From: CAYZED01 sp964477445
GTDB lineage: Bacteria; Bacillota; Clostridia; Lutisporales; Lutisporaceae
Assembly: GCA_964477445.1 (NCBI GenBank)
Contig: CAYZED010000001.1
Span: 1 to 64,000 of the forward strand
Direction: 5' to 3'
Length of the DNA: 64,000 nucleotides
This document shows positions 44,714-53,393 of this stretch, piece after piece. The notes beneath the pieces were generated by a model that saw only the letters and a program-made list of their open reading frames with translations, did not search any database and was not told the origin of the DNA. Each line of letters begins with the position of its first letter. The first letter of the stretch is position 1. The position numbers were made by a program, and so were the translations under genes.

Positions 44714-44755
44714 GCCGATTGAATTTTGAGAAATCAGAGTTTAATCGGCTTTTTT
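44714..44755 (+). terminator. Terminator of the NfeD-FloA operon
   Basis: GCCGATT (44714-44720) pairs with AATCGGC (44743-44749), followed by six Ts; the loop is long at 22 bases. Confidence 0.8.
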
Positions 44756-44767
44756 AAGTTTTCTTAT

Positions 44768-44797
44768 TTGATAATAAAGAAAACTTTATGTTATAAT
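44768..44797 (+). promoter_or_regulatory. Promoter of the TraB/GumN lipoprotein gene
   Basis: TTGATA, 18 bases, TATAAT, 60 bases upstream of the GTG start. Confidence 0.72.
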
Positions 44798-44857
44798 ATG
44801 GAATCGAGATCTTTTATAAAATCATATAAATATATATTATTCGGAGGGAAAATTTAA

Positions 44858-46204
44858 GTGAAGAAAACTAGACTTATTTTTTTATTTTTATCAATATTGG
44901 TCATAATTGCTTTTGGATTATCATTAACTTCTTGTTCAAAAGATGCTAGGACTAACATTGTTATAGATAAAGAAACAAAAATTATAGATGTAGAAAAAAA
45001 TGCGCCGACTCCAACTTCTAGTTTGAAAGTTGAACCTACATCTAAACCGACTTTTATATCTAAATCAGGGTCTAAAGACGATGTTTCAAATAATATTTTA
45101 AAAAGGCAAACACCATTACCAATTGTTAAAGAAAATAAAAAATCAACACCAAATCTGACAGCTAAGCCAACACCAAAGCCAAAGCTAAATACTATTAAAC
45201 AAACACCGACGATAACTCCCACGCCGACGATAACACCGACGCCAACGATAACGCCAACGATAACGTCAACGCCAACGATAACGCCAACACCGACGATAAC
45301 ACCGGCACCGACGATAACACCGGCACCGACGATAACGCCGACACCAATATTGACGCCTTCACCTAAAAGTGATTTGCCAGAAAATGTATTCATGTGGGAA
45401 ATATCATCTAAAAATCCGGAGTCCACAAAAAAAGTATACTTACTTGGCTCTATTCATATTGGGGAAGCAATAAATTTTCCACTTGATAAAAGGATTGAAG
45501 ATGCCTTTAATAATTCAGACACTTTATCAGTTGAAGTAGACACTAGTCAGTTAACACAGGCTAAGATATCTGAATATATTAATAAATATGGATATTATCC
45601 AAATGGGGAATTGCTCAAAGATAAAATATCGGTAGACCTTTATAATCAGGTTGATGGGGTGCTGAAAACTATGGGATATTCTCTTAATCCTGAGACGAAA
45701 GCAATGCCATGGCTTATATCATCGCAAATATCCAATTTGAAAGCCACTAAAAATGGATTTGATTCATCGCTTGGGATTGATAATTATTTTATAAATAAGG
45801 CCAAAGATATTAAACCGATTGTTGAACTCGAATCAGCAGACTTTCAATACAAAATGCTTTCAAATCTGAAAGATACTTTTCAGGAGGCACTACTCCGGGG
45901 TTCTCTTTCATCAAATGAAGAATACAAGGCTAGTATTGATAACTTATATAAATATTGGAGAACGGGCGATATAAAAACTATGGATGAGATACTTTTCCCC
46001 AAAGATTCATTAAATGCAGAAACTGAGGAATTTAATGACATTATTTGTTATCAAAGAAACATTGGAATGGAAATGAAGATTGAAGAATATTTAAAAGATG
46101 AAACGAAGACTTATTTTGTGGTTGCTGGGGCCGCTCATATGGTAGGACCTAAAGGGGTTGTCAGTCTTCTTATTGCGAATGGATATAAAGTCAAGCAAAT
46201 GTAA
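44858..46204 (+). CDS. TraB/GumN-family lipoprotein with Pro/Thr repeat linker
   Basis: Residues 1-27 form a lipoprotein signal with lipobox LTSC, so Cys27 would be lipid-bound on the outer face of the membrane. A Thr/Pro repeat (PTITPTPTITPTP and variants, about 108-168) follows as a wall-spanning linker. The C-terminal 270 residues are TraB/GumN-like: LLGSIHIGEAINFPLD with GxxH, SVEVDT, DNYFINKAKD, and FVVAGAAHMVGPKGVV with the second His. The fold belongs to the TIKI/EreA-like hydrolase group with two His motifs, possibly metal-dependent protease activity; no substrate is known in bacteria. GTG start after CGGAGGG. Confidence 0.85.
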   Translation: MKKTRLIFLFLSILVIIAFGLSLTSCSKDARTNIVIDKETKIIDVEKNAPTPTSSLKVEPTSKPTFISKSGSKDDVSNNILKRQTPLPIVKENKKSTPNLTAKPTPKPKLNTIKQTPTITPTPTITPTPTITPTITSTPTITPTPTITPAPTITPAPTITPTPILTPSPKSDLPENVFMWEISSKNPESTKKVYLLGSIHIGEAINFPLDKRIEDAFNNSDTLSVEVDTSQLTQAKISEYINKYGYYPNGELLKDKISVDLYNQVDGVLKTMGYSLNPETKAMPWLISSQISNLKATKNGFDSSLGIDNYFINKAKDIKPIVELESADFQYKMLSNLKDTFQEALLRGSLSSNEEYKASIDNLYKYWRTGDIKTMDEILFPKDSLNAETEEFNDIICYQRNIGMEMKIEEYLKDETKTYFVVAGAAHMVGPKGVVSLLIANGYKVKQM

Positions 46205-46278
46205 CTTTCTTTATTAACTTCTGTTATAAGGTCAAACCCTGCTTGTGTACTATGTTTGGGAAATATGATAATATTAGA

Positions 46279-46334
46279 GTGTACACGTTTTGTTAAGAAA
46301 GTGTACACTTTAATACTTGAAAGGCACACTTTCT
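46279..46334. promoter_or_regulatory. Palindromic sites and hairpin upstream of phoH
   Basis: Two GTGTACAC palindromes at 46279-46286 and 46301-46308 lie 22 bases apart, about two helical turns. Overlapping them, AAGAAAGTGT (46295-46304) and ACACTTTCTT (46325-46334) form a 10-bp stem that ends six bases before the AGGAGG of phoH. This may be an operator pair or an RNA hairpin near the ribosome binding site. Confidence 0.55.
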
Positions 46335-46352
46335 TGTAGTAGGAGGCGCGAT

Positions 46353-47357
46353 TTGTCTGCGATTACTGAGTTTAATATTGAGATACACAATACTGAAAAA
46401 ATAATGCAGCTTTTTGGTAGTTACGATGTTAACCTAAGAACTATTGAAAGTGAATTGGGCGATGATATTATTGTTAGAGAAAATGAGCTTAGAATACTTG
46501 GTGCTGAAGAATATGTTGAATTAGCACGCATAGTTGTTGAAGAGCTCATTAAACTTATAGAAGCAGGAAATGAAGTTACAGCGCAGGCAGTTGATTATAT
46601 AATTTCTACTGTTAAAGAAGGCGCAGAGCATAAGAGAACGGCTCTAAATGACACTGTAATAACCACTGCAAGGGGGAAGGCCATAAAATGCAAAACAATA
46701 GGCCAAAAACACTATATCGATTCAATATTTAAAAATGATATAGTTTTTGGAGTGGGACCTGCTGGAACTGGGAAAACTTATTTAGCTATGGCTATGGCTG
46801 TTCGTGCATTTAAAAATAGAGAAGTGAGTAGAATAATTTTGACGAGACCTGCAGTTGAAGCAGGTGAAAAGTTAGGATTTTTGCCAGGCGATTTACAAAT
46901 GAAGATTGATCCATATCTCAGGCCATTATATGATGCGCTTTATGATTTGATGGGTGCGGAAACCTACCAAAAGTATATCGATAGAGGAGTTATCGAAATA
47001 GCGCCACTAGCATATATGCGAGGAAGAACTCTTGATGATGCTTTTATAATTTTGGATGAAGCCCAAAACACACTTCCAGAACAAATGAAAATGTTCTTAA
47101 CTAGACTAGGATACGGCTCAAAGGCAGTTATTACAGGGGATATTACACAAACGGATTTGCCAAGAGGAAAGCACAGCGGATTAAAGGAAGTAATAGATAT
47201 ATTACAAGATATTAACGGAATTGATTTTGTGTATTTTTCGGAAAAAGATGTGGTAAGGCATAAGCTAGTTAGAGATATAATTAAAGCATACGAAAAGCAT
47301 GATGAAAAAATGGAATTAAAACGCAAAGAGAGGGAAGAGCATGTTAGTACTAATTGA
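46353..47357 (+). CDS. phoH: PhoH-like ATPase
   Basis: PhoH/YbeZ is a P-loop ATPase that works with YbeY in rRNA maturation. Seen: N-terminal KH-like part, Walker A GPAGTGKTYLAMA, RPAVEAGEKLGFLPGD, Walker B FIILDEAQNT and ITGDITQTDLPRGKHSG. The frame opens at 46317, but AGGAGG at 46340-46345 supports TTG 46353, giving 334 residues. It overlaps ybeY by 17 bases, which fits their joint action. Confidence 0.95.
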   Translation: MSAITEFNIEIHNTEKIMQLFGSYDVNLRTIESELGDDIIVRENELRILGAEEYVELARIVVEELIKLIEAGNEVTAQAVDYIISTVKEGAEHKRTALNDTVITTARGKAIKCKTIGQKHYIDSIFKNDIVFGVGPAGTGKTYLAMAMAVRAFKNREVSRIILTRPAVEAGEKLGFLPGDLQMKIDPYLRPLYDALYDLMGAETYQKYIDRGVIEIAPLAYMRGRTLDDAFIILDEAQNTLPEQMKMFLTRLGYGSKAVITGDITQTDLPRGKHSGLKEVIDILQDINGIDFVYFSEKDVVRHKLVRDIIKAYEKHDEKMELKRKEREEHVSTN

Positions 47358-47826
47358 TAATAGACAAGAATTTATGGAAATAGATGATTCTATTCAGGAA
47401 TTAGTTGAGAAAGTTGTTAAAGCGGCGCTAGATATTGAAGAGTGTGAAGAAGATTTTGAGATAAGTGTAAGTTTTGTTGATGATGATGAAATGAAGGCTT
47501 TGAATAAACAATATAGAAACATTGATAGTACCACAGACGTTTTATCTTTTCCACTAATGGATTTTGATGATGCTGAGCCAATAGAGAATGGTTCGATAGA
47601 CGACTTTATTGATGAAGAATTAGTACTTGGAGATATAGTTATCTCTACGAAAAAGGTGGCAGATCAAGCCGAAGAATATGGACATAGTATAGAAAGAGAA
47701 TTAGCATTTTTAGTAGCTCATGGTATGCTTCACTTACTTGGGGAAGATCATGATGAACCAGATAAAGAGGCGGCTATGAATATCAAACAGGAAAAAATAA
47801 TGGAAAGCATTGGGATAGGAAGATAG
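47341..47826 (+). CDS. ybeY: Endoribonuclease YbeY
   Basis: YbeY is a zinc-dependent single-strand endoribonuclease in 16S rRNA 3' maturation and ribosome quality control. The zinc motif HGMLHLLGEDHD (H3xH5xH) is complete, preceded by STDVLSFPL. An acidic insert (IENGSIDDFIDEEL) precedes VLGDIVIS. Start ATG inside phoH. 161 residues. Confidence 0.97.
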   Translation: MLVLIDNRQEFMEIDDSIQELVEKVVKAALDIEECEEDFEISVSFVDDDEMKALNKQYRNIDSTTDVLSFPLMDFDDAEPIENGSIDDFIDEELVLGDIVISTKKVADQAEEYGHSIERELAFLVAHGMLHLLGEDHDEPDKEAAMNIKQEKIMESIGIGR

Positions 47827-47827
47827 A

Positions 47828-48220
47828 ATGAATTATGAAGAGCTAATTAATCAAGCAATTCAAGTAAAGGAAAACGCATACGTGAAATATTCTGGATTTC
47901 ATGTTGGCGCAGCACTTTTGGGAGAATCGGGACGAATATACACTGGTTGCAATGTAGAAAATGCATCATATGGAGGAACTATATGTGCAGAAAGAACGGC
48001 AGTTGTTAAAGCAATTTCTGAAGGTGAAAAAAAATTCAGGGCTATTGCAATAGTTTCTGATTCAAGTAGTTATACCATGCCATGCGGTATTTGCAGACAG
48101 TTTCTTTCAGAGTTTGGCTTGGATATAAAAATAATTATGCCAGGGAAAGATAATATCAGAGTTATGACACTTAGTGAATTATTACCAGAAGCTTTTACTT
48201 CTGATGATTTAGAAAAATAA
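47828..48220 (+). CDS. cdd: Cytidine deaminase
   Basis: The enzyme deaminates cytidine and deoxycytidine in pyrimidine salvage. Seen: FHVGAALLGESGRIYTGCNVENA, zinc/catalytic TICAERTAV (Cys and Glu) and PCGICRQFLSEF (two Cys). A 130-residue homotetramer type. It starts one base after ybeY stop, 5' of era; this order is common in Firmicutes. It ties to the same pathway as pyrBI. Confidence 0.97.
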   Translation: MNYEELINQAIQVKENAYVKYSGFHVGAALLGESGRIYTGCNVENASYGGTICAERTAVVKAISEGEKKFRAIAIVSDSSSYTMPCGICRQFLSEFGLDIKIIMPGKDNIRVMTLSELLPEAFTSDDLEK

Positions 48221-48236
48221 AATTTGGGGGAAAAAA

Positions 48237-49136
48237 ATGGACAGGAAATTTAAATCTGGTTTTGTGACGATTATAGGTCGTCCGAATGTTGGGAAATCAA
48301 CGATTATTAATAGTATAGTAGGTGAGCGGGTTTCAATCATCAGCAGTAAACCGCAGACCACAAGAAATTCGATTAAATGTATATATACTGAAAATGATTT
48401 TCAAATCGTTTTTATTGATACACCAGGAATACATAAACCAAAGAGTAAATTGGGAGAATACATGGTTAACACAGCCAGTGATTCACTAAAAGGCGTAGAT
48501 TTAGTGATGGCAATAATTGATGTAAGTACTGAGATTGGTACTGGTGATCTATATATTATAGATTTGATAAGAGAAATTGATAAACCAAAAATTTTGGTTT
48601 TAAATAAGATTGATAAGATAACAAAAAATAAACTTGAACACATAGTGGCACAACTTAGTATACATGAAGATTCCTTTGATAGTATTATCCCGATTTCAGC
48701 CAAAGAAGGCTCGAATATGGAAGTTTTGATATCAGAAATAGTTAAATTCCTTCCTGAAGGACCAAAGTATTTCCCTTCAGACATGTATACAGATATGCCA
48801 GAGAAGTTTATTGTTTCAGAATTAATTAGAGAAAAAATTCTTGAATTAATGGAAGAAGAAATTCCGCATGGGACTGCAGTAGAAATCTTCTCGATGAAGG
48901 AACGCGATGAGAAGTCGATTTTTGATATTGAAGCTACAATTTATTGTGAAAAAGAATCACATAAGGGCATGATTATTGGAAAAGGCGGATCTATGCTGAA
49001 GAAAATTGGAACTATGGCGAGGGAAGACATTGAAGCTCTTCTTGACTGTAAAGTAAATTTAAAGCTTTGGGTTAAACCTAAGAATAATTGGAGAGATAGT
49101 AACACATTACTGAAGAGTTTGGGTTACCATAAATAA
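48237..49136 (+). CDS. era: GTPase Era
   Basis: Era binds the 3' end of 16S rRNA and checks 30S assembly. Seen: G1 GRPNVGKSTI, G3 DTPGIHKPKS, G4 NKIDKI, G5 SAKEG and the C-terminal KH domain (ESHKGMIIGKGGSMLKKIG, WVKPKNNWRDS). Full length 299. recO follows after six bases. Confidence 0.98.
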   Translation: MDRKFKSGFVTIIGRPNVGKSTIINSIVGERVSIISSKPQTTRNSIKCIYTENDFQIVFIDTPGIHKPKSKLGEYMVNTASDSLKGVDLVMAIIDVSTEIGTGDLYIIDLIREIDKPKILVLNKIDKITKNKLEHIVAQLSIHEDSFDSIIPISAKEGSNMEVLISEIVKFLPEGPKYFPSDMYTDMPEKFIVSELIREKILELMEEEIPHGTAVEIFSMKERDEKSIFDIEATIYCEKESHKGMIIGKGGSMLKKIGTMAREDIEALLDCKVNLKLWVKPKNNWRDSNTLLKSLGYHK

Positions 49137-49142
49137 TAAATT

Positions 49143-49901
49143 ATGATTCTAAAAGATAAAGGGATTATACTTAAACATTCAAATACTGGTGAAGCAGATA
49201 GAATAGTTACTATTTTAACCCAACATAACGGAAAAATCAGGGCGATCTTAAAAGGTTGCCGAAAGCCAAAAAGCAGATTTGTTAATACTAGTGAACTCTT
49301 TACAGTTAGTGAGTTTATTCTTTATAAGGGTAATAGTGATTTAATACAAGTCTCTCAGGCAGATTTGAAGGAATCCTATTTTGAGATAAGAAATGATTTG
49401 TTGGGATTGTCCTATGCCACATATTTTGCAGAACTTGTAGATATTGCAGCCGATGAAGACGTTGAGAGTGAGAGACTGTTTTCGCTTCTCGCATGGGCGC
49501 TCCACTATATATCAAAAAAAACAATTGGGACGGGACTTGTTTCTCTGGCTTTTCAGCTTAAACTCATGGAACTCACAGGATATAAGCCCTCGCTTTTAAG
49601 ATGCGCAAACTGCCATGAGGACGTTGCTGATTCAGAGGTTTTTAGTGTTTTAATGGGTGGTATGCTTTGTAAGATTTGTAGCCCTCTTGATAGAAAATCA
49701 AAAAGACTTTCTGTTCCAGCAAGGCTTAATATGTTGCAAACGCTTGATATCCAAATGTCTGCATTAGAGTCACTCAAAATAGAAAACAGTGCTTTTTTGG
49801 AAATGGACAAAATCATGGTTGAGTTTATTAAACAGCATATTGGTAGAATCCCTAAGTCAGCCTCTTTTCTAGATTCTTTAAAGAATAGTGGAATAACATA
49901 A
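49143..49901 (+). CDS. recO: DNA repair protein RecO
   Basis: RecO helps load RecA onto SSB-coated gaps. Seen: N-terminal OB-fold (GIILKHSNTGEADRIVTILT, KGCRKPKSRF), helical middle, and a zinc-finger with CANCHED...CKIC at about 155-180. Length 252 is normal. It is last in the phoH-recO cluster. Confidence 0.95.
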   Translation: MILKDKGIILKHSNTGEADRIVTILTQHNGKIRAILKGCRKPKSRFVNTSELFTVSEFILYKGNSDLIQVSQADLKESYFEIRNDLLGLSYATYFAELVDIAADEDVESERLFSLLAWALHYISKKTIGTGLVSLAFQLKLMELTGYKPSLLRCANCHEDVADSEVFSVLMGGMLCKICSPLDRKSKRLSVPARLNMLQTLDIQMSALESLKIENSAFLEMDKIMVEFIKQHIGRIPKSASFLDSLKNSGIT

Positions 49902-50068
49902 GTTTCTCGAAACCTTTTTTTGTATTCAGTCGTATATTAGACATGATAGCGATAATAGTCCACATTATTGTAATCAGCATTGTTATTGCTTGAAAACGTT
50001 ATAAGAATGACATAAAACTTGAAATCTGATATTTGAAAAATCAAACAAAATTTTAAGGAGGAAGAAAA

Positions 50069-50584
50069 ATGGAAATTACACTCGAAAAAATTGATCTAGT
50101 TAAAGAAAGAACCGGAGTTTCATACAAACAAGCTAAAGAAGCTCTCGAAGCTGCAGAAGGTGATGTTGTAGAAGCGATAATCGCAATAGAAGAAAGTTCA
50201 TGCTGTTGCTGTGGAGATGATAAAGGCGCTAACTGGACAGAAACTATTAATGCCAAAGGTACGGAAGTAGTAGATAAATTAAAAGAACTAGTAAAAAAAG
50301 GCAACGTTAGTAGAATCAGAGTAAAAAAAGACAATCTCACGATTCTTGACATTCCTGTTACGGCTGGTGCGTTTGCAATTTTTATACCTCAGTTTGCAGC
50401 CGTTGGTGCAGCTGTAGCCCTTCTTACGAAATGTACTATCGAAGTTGAAAGACCTGAAAAAGAAACTATTTATGTTAATGAAGTTATTGCTTCTAAGGCT
50501 GAAGAAATGACAGAAATGGTAAAAAATAAAGTTGAAGATATTAAGGAAGACCTAAAAGATAGATTTGGAGATAAGAAAGAATAA
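50069..50584 (+). CDS. DUF4342 domain protein with a Cys4 cluster
   Basis: Residues 1-43 resemble a UBA/TS-N helical bundle (VKERTGVSYKQAKEALEAA, GDVVEAIIAIEE). A CCCC run at about 46-49 follows. Residues 60-125 match DUF4342 (GTEVVDKLKELVKKGNVSRI, LDIPVTAGAFAIFIPQFAAV), including one hydrophobic helix. The C-terminal tail is charged (KNKVEDIKEDLKDRFGDKKE). DUF4342 proteins are common in Clostridia and have no known role. Four adjacent cysteines suggest a metal or redox site but could also be incidental. Confidence 0.85.
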   Translation: MEITLEKIDLVKERTGVSYKQAKEALEAAEGDVVEAIIAIEESSCCCCGDDKGANWTETINAKGTEVVDKLKELVKKGNVSRIRVKKDNLTILDIPVTAGAFAIFIPQFAAVGAAVALLTKCTIEVERPEKETIYVNEVIASKAEEMTEMVKNKVEDIKEDLKDRFGDKKE

Positions 50585-50628
50585 GAATTTAGGCGGGTTG
50601 CCTTAGTTTTGAAAAATAAATATGAAAT

Positions 50629-50665
50629 GAAACGCTGCGAAATGATGATTTTGCAGCGTTTTATT
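50629..50665 (+). terminator. Terminator after the DUF4342 gene
   Basis: AAACGCTGC pairs with GCAGCGTTT, with further AAAT/ATTT pairing in the loop, then TTATTTT. Confidence 0.85.
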
Positions 50666-50760
50666 TTGATTTGTATCTTTTCTCACAATATAGTAAAATT
50701 AACTTTGAAGAGTATAAGAATCAACACTATTTGAATTTCTTAAAAATACGGAGGTAATAT

Positions 50761-52038
50761 ATGAGCAAAAACAAGCAATTTCTCACACTCAGAGGATATT
50801 TATTACAGTCTTTAGCAGTTGTTGTTCCTATTTCATGTGTTTTTGGATATGGAGCAGCACTCATTATGCAAATTGAACCAAATAAGATTCTTCTTTGTAT
50901 TGGAACCTTTTTCTTTGCGGGAATTTTTATAACTGGCGCTGTAGTGGCGCGAAATTATGGTAGGTTTATGAAACCATTAAATCAGATTTCCAAGCTAGCT
51001 AGTAGACTTTCGGTTGGCGATTTATCAACGCTTATGGACGTGAAGAAATCTGGTGGACAAAAACAATTAATAAGTTCTTTTAATGAAAGCCTCGAAAAAA
51101 TAAAGAACCTAATTGAAGATATGGCTGAAAAGTCAGCAGAGTTTCAAAGAATTCCAATGGAAATGAATCAAAAGATTAATGAGATTCTTAAATCATCGGC
51201 CGGAATTACAGCGGCATCCTCGGAAATGGCAAATATTTCAATTATACAGACTGAATCGTTGGCTCTATCTGAAAGTTCATTAGAGGATATAGTTGTTACC
51301 TTTAAAAGAATTGACGAAGAGATAAAGTTTTCAACTGAACAAGTTGTGGATACGAGAGAAAGAGTGAAAAAAGGAAGACTTTCTGTTAAGATGCAGAATG
51401 AAAAAATGGCAAATAGTAAAAGAGTAATCGGGAAAATTGATACTTCTGTTAAAAATCTTTCGGAAAAATCCGACGAAATAGGAAATATACTGATTGTGAT
51501 TAGTGCAATAGCTGAACAGACGAATTTACTTGCATTAAATGCTGCGATTGAGGCAGCTAGAGCTGGCGAAATGGGAAAAGGATTCGCTGTGGTAGCTGAT
51601 GAAGTAAGAAAGCTAGCAGAACAATCAGGTACTTCTGTTAAAAAAATAAATGTATTGATTGATGAAATAAGAAAATATATTAATGCAGCATCAGAAGATA
51701 TGTTGGAAACAGAGCAGGTCATATCGGAGCAAGAAGATGCGCTACTTACTACGGATTTTATTTTCGAAGAAATAGTAGATTCGACTGACCTAATAATGGA
51801 AAACTTTAACAGGCTTAAAACAGAGGCAGATATTTTAGTAGATGACGCCACATCGTCCCAAAAAGGAATGATAAGTATTAGAAATTCATCTGAAGAAGCT
51901 TCTGCGAATGCTAAGAATGTGGCTTTAACAGTGGAGAATTGTAACCAAGAAATTATTAATCTAATGGATAAATCAAAGAAGATGTTAGATTTATCTGCAG
52001 AAATAATTAAAGAAATTTCGAGATTCAAACTGAAATAA
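50761..52038 (+). CDS. Methyl-accepting chemotaxis protein without external sensor domain
   Basis: Two membrane helices (about 12-34 and 40-63) are joined by only a few residues, so there is no outside ligand domain. A HAMP-like stretch (KPLNQISKLASRLSVGDLS) and the signalling coiled coil follow, with IAEQTNLLALNAAIEAARAG and GFAVVADEVRKLAEQ. Such receptors probably sense through the membrane or a partner protein, or read internal signals. 425 residues. It stands alone, not in a che operon. Confidence 0.9.
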   Translation: MSKNKQFLTLRGYLLQSLAVVVPISCVFGYGAALIMQIEPNKILLCIGTFFFAGIFITGAVVARNYGRFMKPLNQISKLASRLSVGDLSTLMDVKKSGGQKQLISSFNESLEKIKNLIEDMAEKSAEFQRIPMEMNQKINEILKSSAGITAASSEMANISIIQTESLALSESSLEDIVVTFKRIDEEIKFSTEQVVDTRERVKKGRLSVKMQNEKMANSKRVIGKIDTSVKNLSEKSDEIGNILIVISAIAEQTNLLALNAAIEAARAGEMGKGFAVVADEVRKLAEQSGTSVKKINVLIDEIRKYINAASEDMLETEQVISEQEDALLTTDFIFEEIVDSTDLIMENFNRLKTEADILVDDATSSQKGMISIRNSSEEASANAKNVALTVENCNQEIINLMDKSKKMLDLSAEIIKEISRFKLK

Positions 52039-52072
52039 AAATCACTGCAAAAACATACAACTAAGTCTTAAC

Positions 52073-52226
52073 TTTGAACTTGAAATTAAACATTAAACAT
52101 TGAGCATTGAAATTTGAAATTTGAACTTGAGCATTGAACTTTGAACGTTGAACTTGAACTTGAATTTGAACTTGAACTTGAATTTGAACTTGAACTTGAA
52201 CTTGAACTTGAACTTGAACATTGAAC
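52073..52226 (+). repeat. TTGAAC hexamer array upstream of glyQS
   Basis: Twelve contiguous TTGAAC/TTGAAT units cover 52148-52219; more degenerate copies such as TTGAGC and ATTGAAAT extend it on both sides. It ends 25 bases before the glyQ -35 box. Confidence 0.93.
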
Positions 52227-52250
52227 TTAATTAAAACTGTATAGAGATTC

Positions 52251-52279
52251 TTGACAAAAACTATACCGTTTGATATTGT
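52251..52279 (+). promoter_or_regulatory. glyQS promoter
   Basis: TTGACA, 17 bases, TATTGT. The start of transcription would fall near 52286, 25 bases before the T-box stem I. Confidence 0.75.
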
Positions 52280-52310
52280 ATTTTCATTGATAGACAAAGG
52301 AAATTTAATA

Positions 52311-52440
52311 GTGCTGAGATTCGAGTGGCATCGATGAGCACATTTACGAAAGTGGGCTTTTTTAAAAAGCTAACTAGGGTGGAACCGCGGAAGCACGAGT
52401 CTTTCGTCCCTTGATTGGGATGTAGGACTCTATTTTTTTA
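52311..52440 (+). promoter_or_regulatory. Glycine T-box riboswitch with very short stem I
   Basis: The T-box core AGGGTGGAACCGCGG is at 52376-52390. The terminator is GAGTC/GGACTC (52397-52401/52425-52430) with inner TCCC/GGGA and an eight-base T-rich tail. Upstream, GTGCT/AGCAC and TCGA/TCGA enclose a loop GTGGCA; its GGC (52327-52329), followed by A, fits a glycine specifier codon. A GCTTTTT/AAAAAGC stem at about 52356-52370 would be stem III. Uncharged tRNA-Gly would favour antitermination and glyQS expression. Stem I spans only 31 bases. Confidence 0.88.
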
Positions 52441-52466
52441 AAGAAATTTATTGGAGGTATAAGAAA

Positions 52467-53393
52467 ATGACATTTCAAGAAATTATTTTTGCACTACAAA
52501 AGTATTGGTCAGAGCAAGGCTGTATTTTAGTTCAGGCATATGACACAGAAAAAGGTGCGGGCACAATGAGCCCTTTTACATTTTTAAAATCGTTAGGTCC
52601 TGAGCCGTGGAAAGTTGCTTATGTAGAACCTTCTAGAAGGCCGGCAGATGGCAGATACGGCGAAAATCCAAACAGGCTGTACCAACACCATCAGTTTCAA
52701 GTAATATTGAAGCCATCGCCAGATAACGTTCAGGACTTATATCTTGGAAGTTTGAAAGCACTGGGTATAGATGCCGAGAAACACGATATCAGATTTGTTG
52801 AGGATAACTGGGAATCACCAACTTTGGGAGCTTGGGGTCTTGGGTGGGAAGTTTGGTTAGATGGTATGGAAATCACTCAATACACATATTTTCAACAAGT
52901 TGGAGGTATTGATTGCGAACTCGAATCTGCTGAATTGACATATGGGCTTGAAAGAATCGCTATGTATATTCAAGAAAAGAATAATATTTTTGATATTGAT
53001 TGGAATGATGATATTAAATATGGTGATATTTTTAAATCGGCCGAGTATCAGCATTCGAAATATTCATTCGAGGATGCTGACAATGATTTAATGTTCGATT
53101 TGATGGATAAATATGAAGCAGAAGCAAAACGTCTTATAGAGTTAGATTTAATTTTGCCAGCTTATGATTATGTTTTAAAATGTTCACATGCTTTTAATAC
53201 TCTCGATGCAAAAAAAGCAATAAGTGTAACTGAAAGGGCTGGATTCATTGGCAGAATAAGGACTTTGGCGAGACTTGTCGCAGCAGGATATTTGAAGCAA
53301 CGAGAAGAGTTAGGCTTTCCTTTGATAAAAAAGAATTTAGTCAAGGGGCTAGACGCTAATGACCACGCAATTCTACCAGGAGGTGAAAAATAA
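52467..53393 (+). CDS. glyQ: Glycyl-tRNA synthetase, alpha subunit
   Basis: The alpha subunit holds the class II catalytic core and makes glycyl-adenylate. Seen: FALQKYWSEQGCILVQAYDTEKGAG split at the N-terminus, VEPSRRPADGRYGENPNR, LGWEVWLDGMEITQYTYFQQ and ELTYGLERIAMY. Length 308. Its stop overlaps the glyS start (TAATG). The T-box upstream links it to glycine supply. Confidence 0.97.
   Translation: MTFQEIIFALQKYWSEQGCILVQAYDTEKGAGTMSPFTFLKSLGPEPWKVAYVEPSRRPADGRYGENPNRLYQHHQFQVILKPSPDNVQDLYLGSLKALGIDAEKHDIRFVEDNWESPTLGAWGLGWEVWLDGMEITQYTYFQQVGGIDCELESAELTYGLERIAMYIQEKNNIFDIDWNDDIKYGDIFKSAEYQHSKYSFEDADNDLMFDLMDKYEAEAKRLIELDLILPAYDYVLKCSHAFNTLDAKKAISVTERAGFIGRIRTLARLVAAGYLKQREELGFPLIKKNLVKGLDANDHAILPGGEK

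Noticed and set aside
51168..52028. 286-residue minus-strand ORF inside the second chemoreceptor
   Set aside because: It overlaps a clear chemoreceptor gene and its composition (Ser/Ile-rich) is that of a shadow frame.
52061..52297. TTGAAC array as a CRISPR or as a Val/Gln-rich minus-strand gene
   Set aside because: The unit is 6 bp with no spacers, so it is not CRISPR, and the ORF on the other strand is only the repeat read in a lucky frame.
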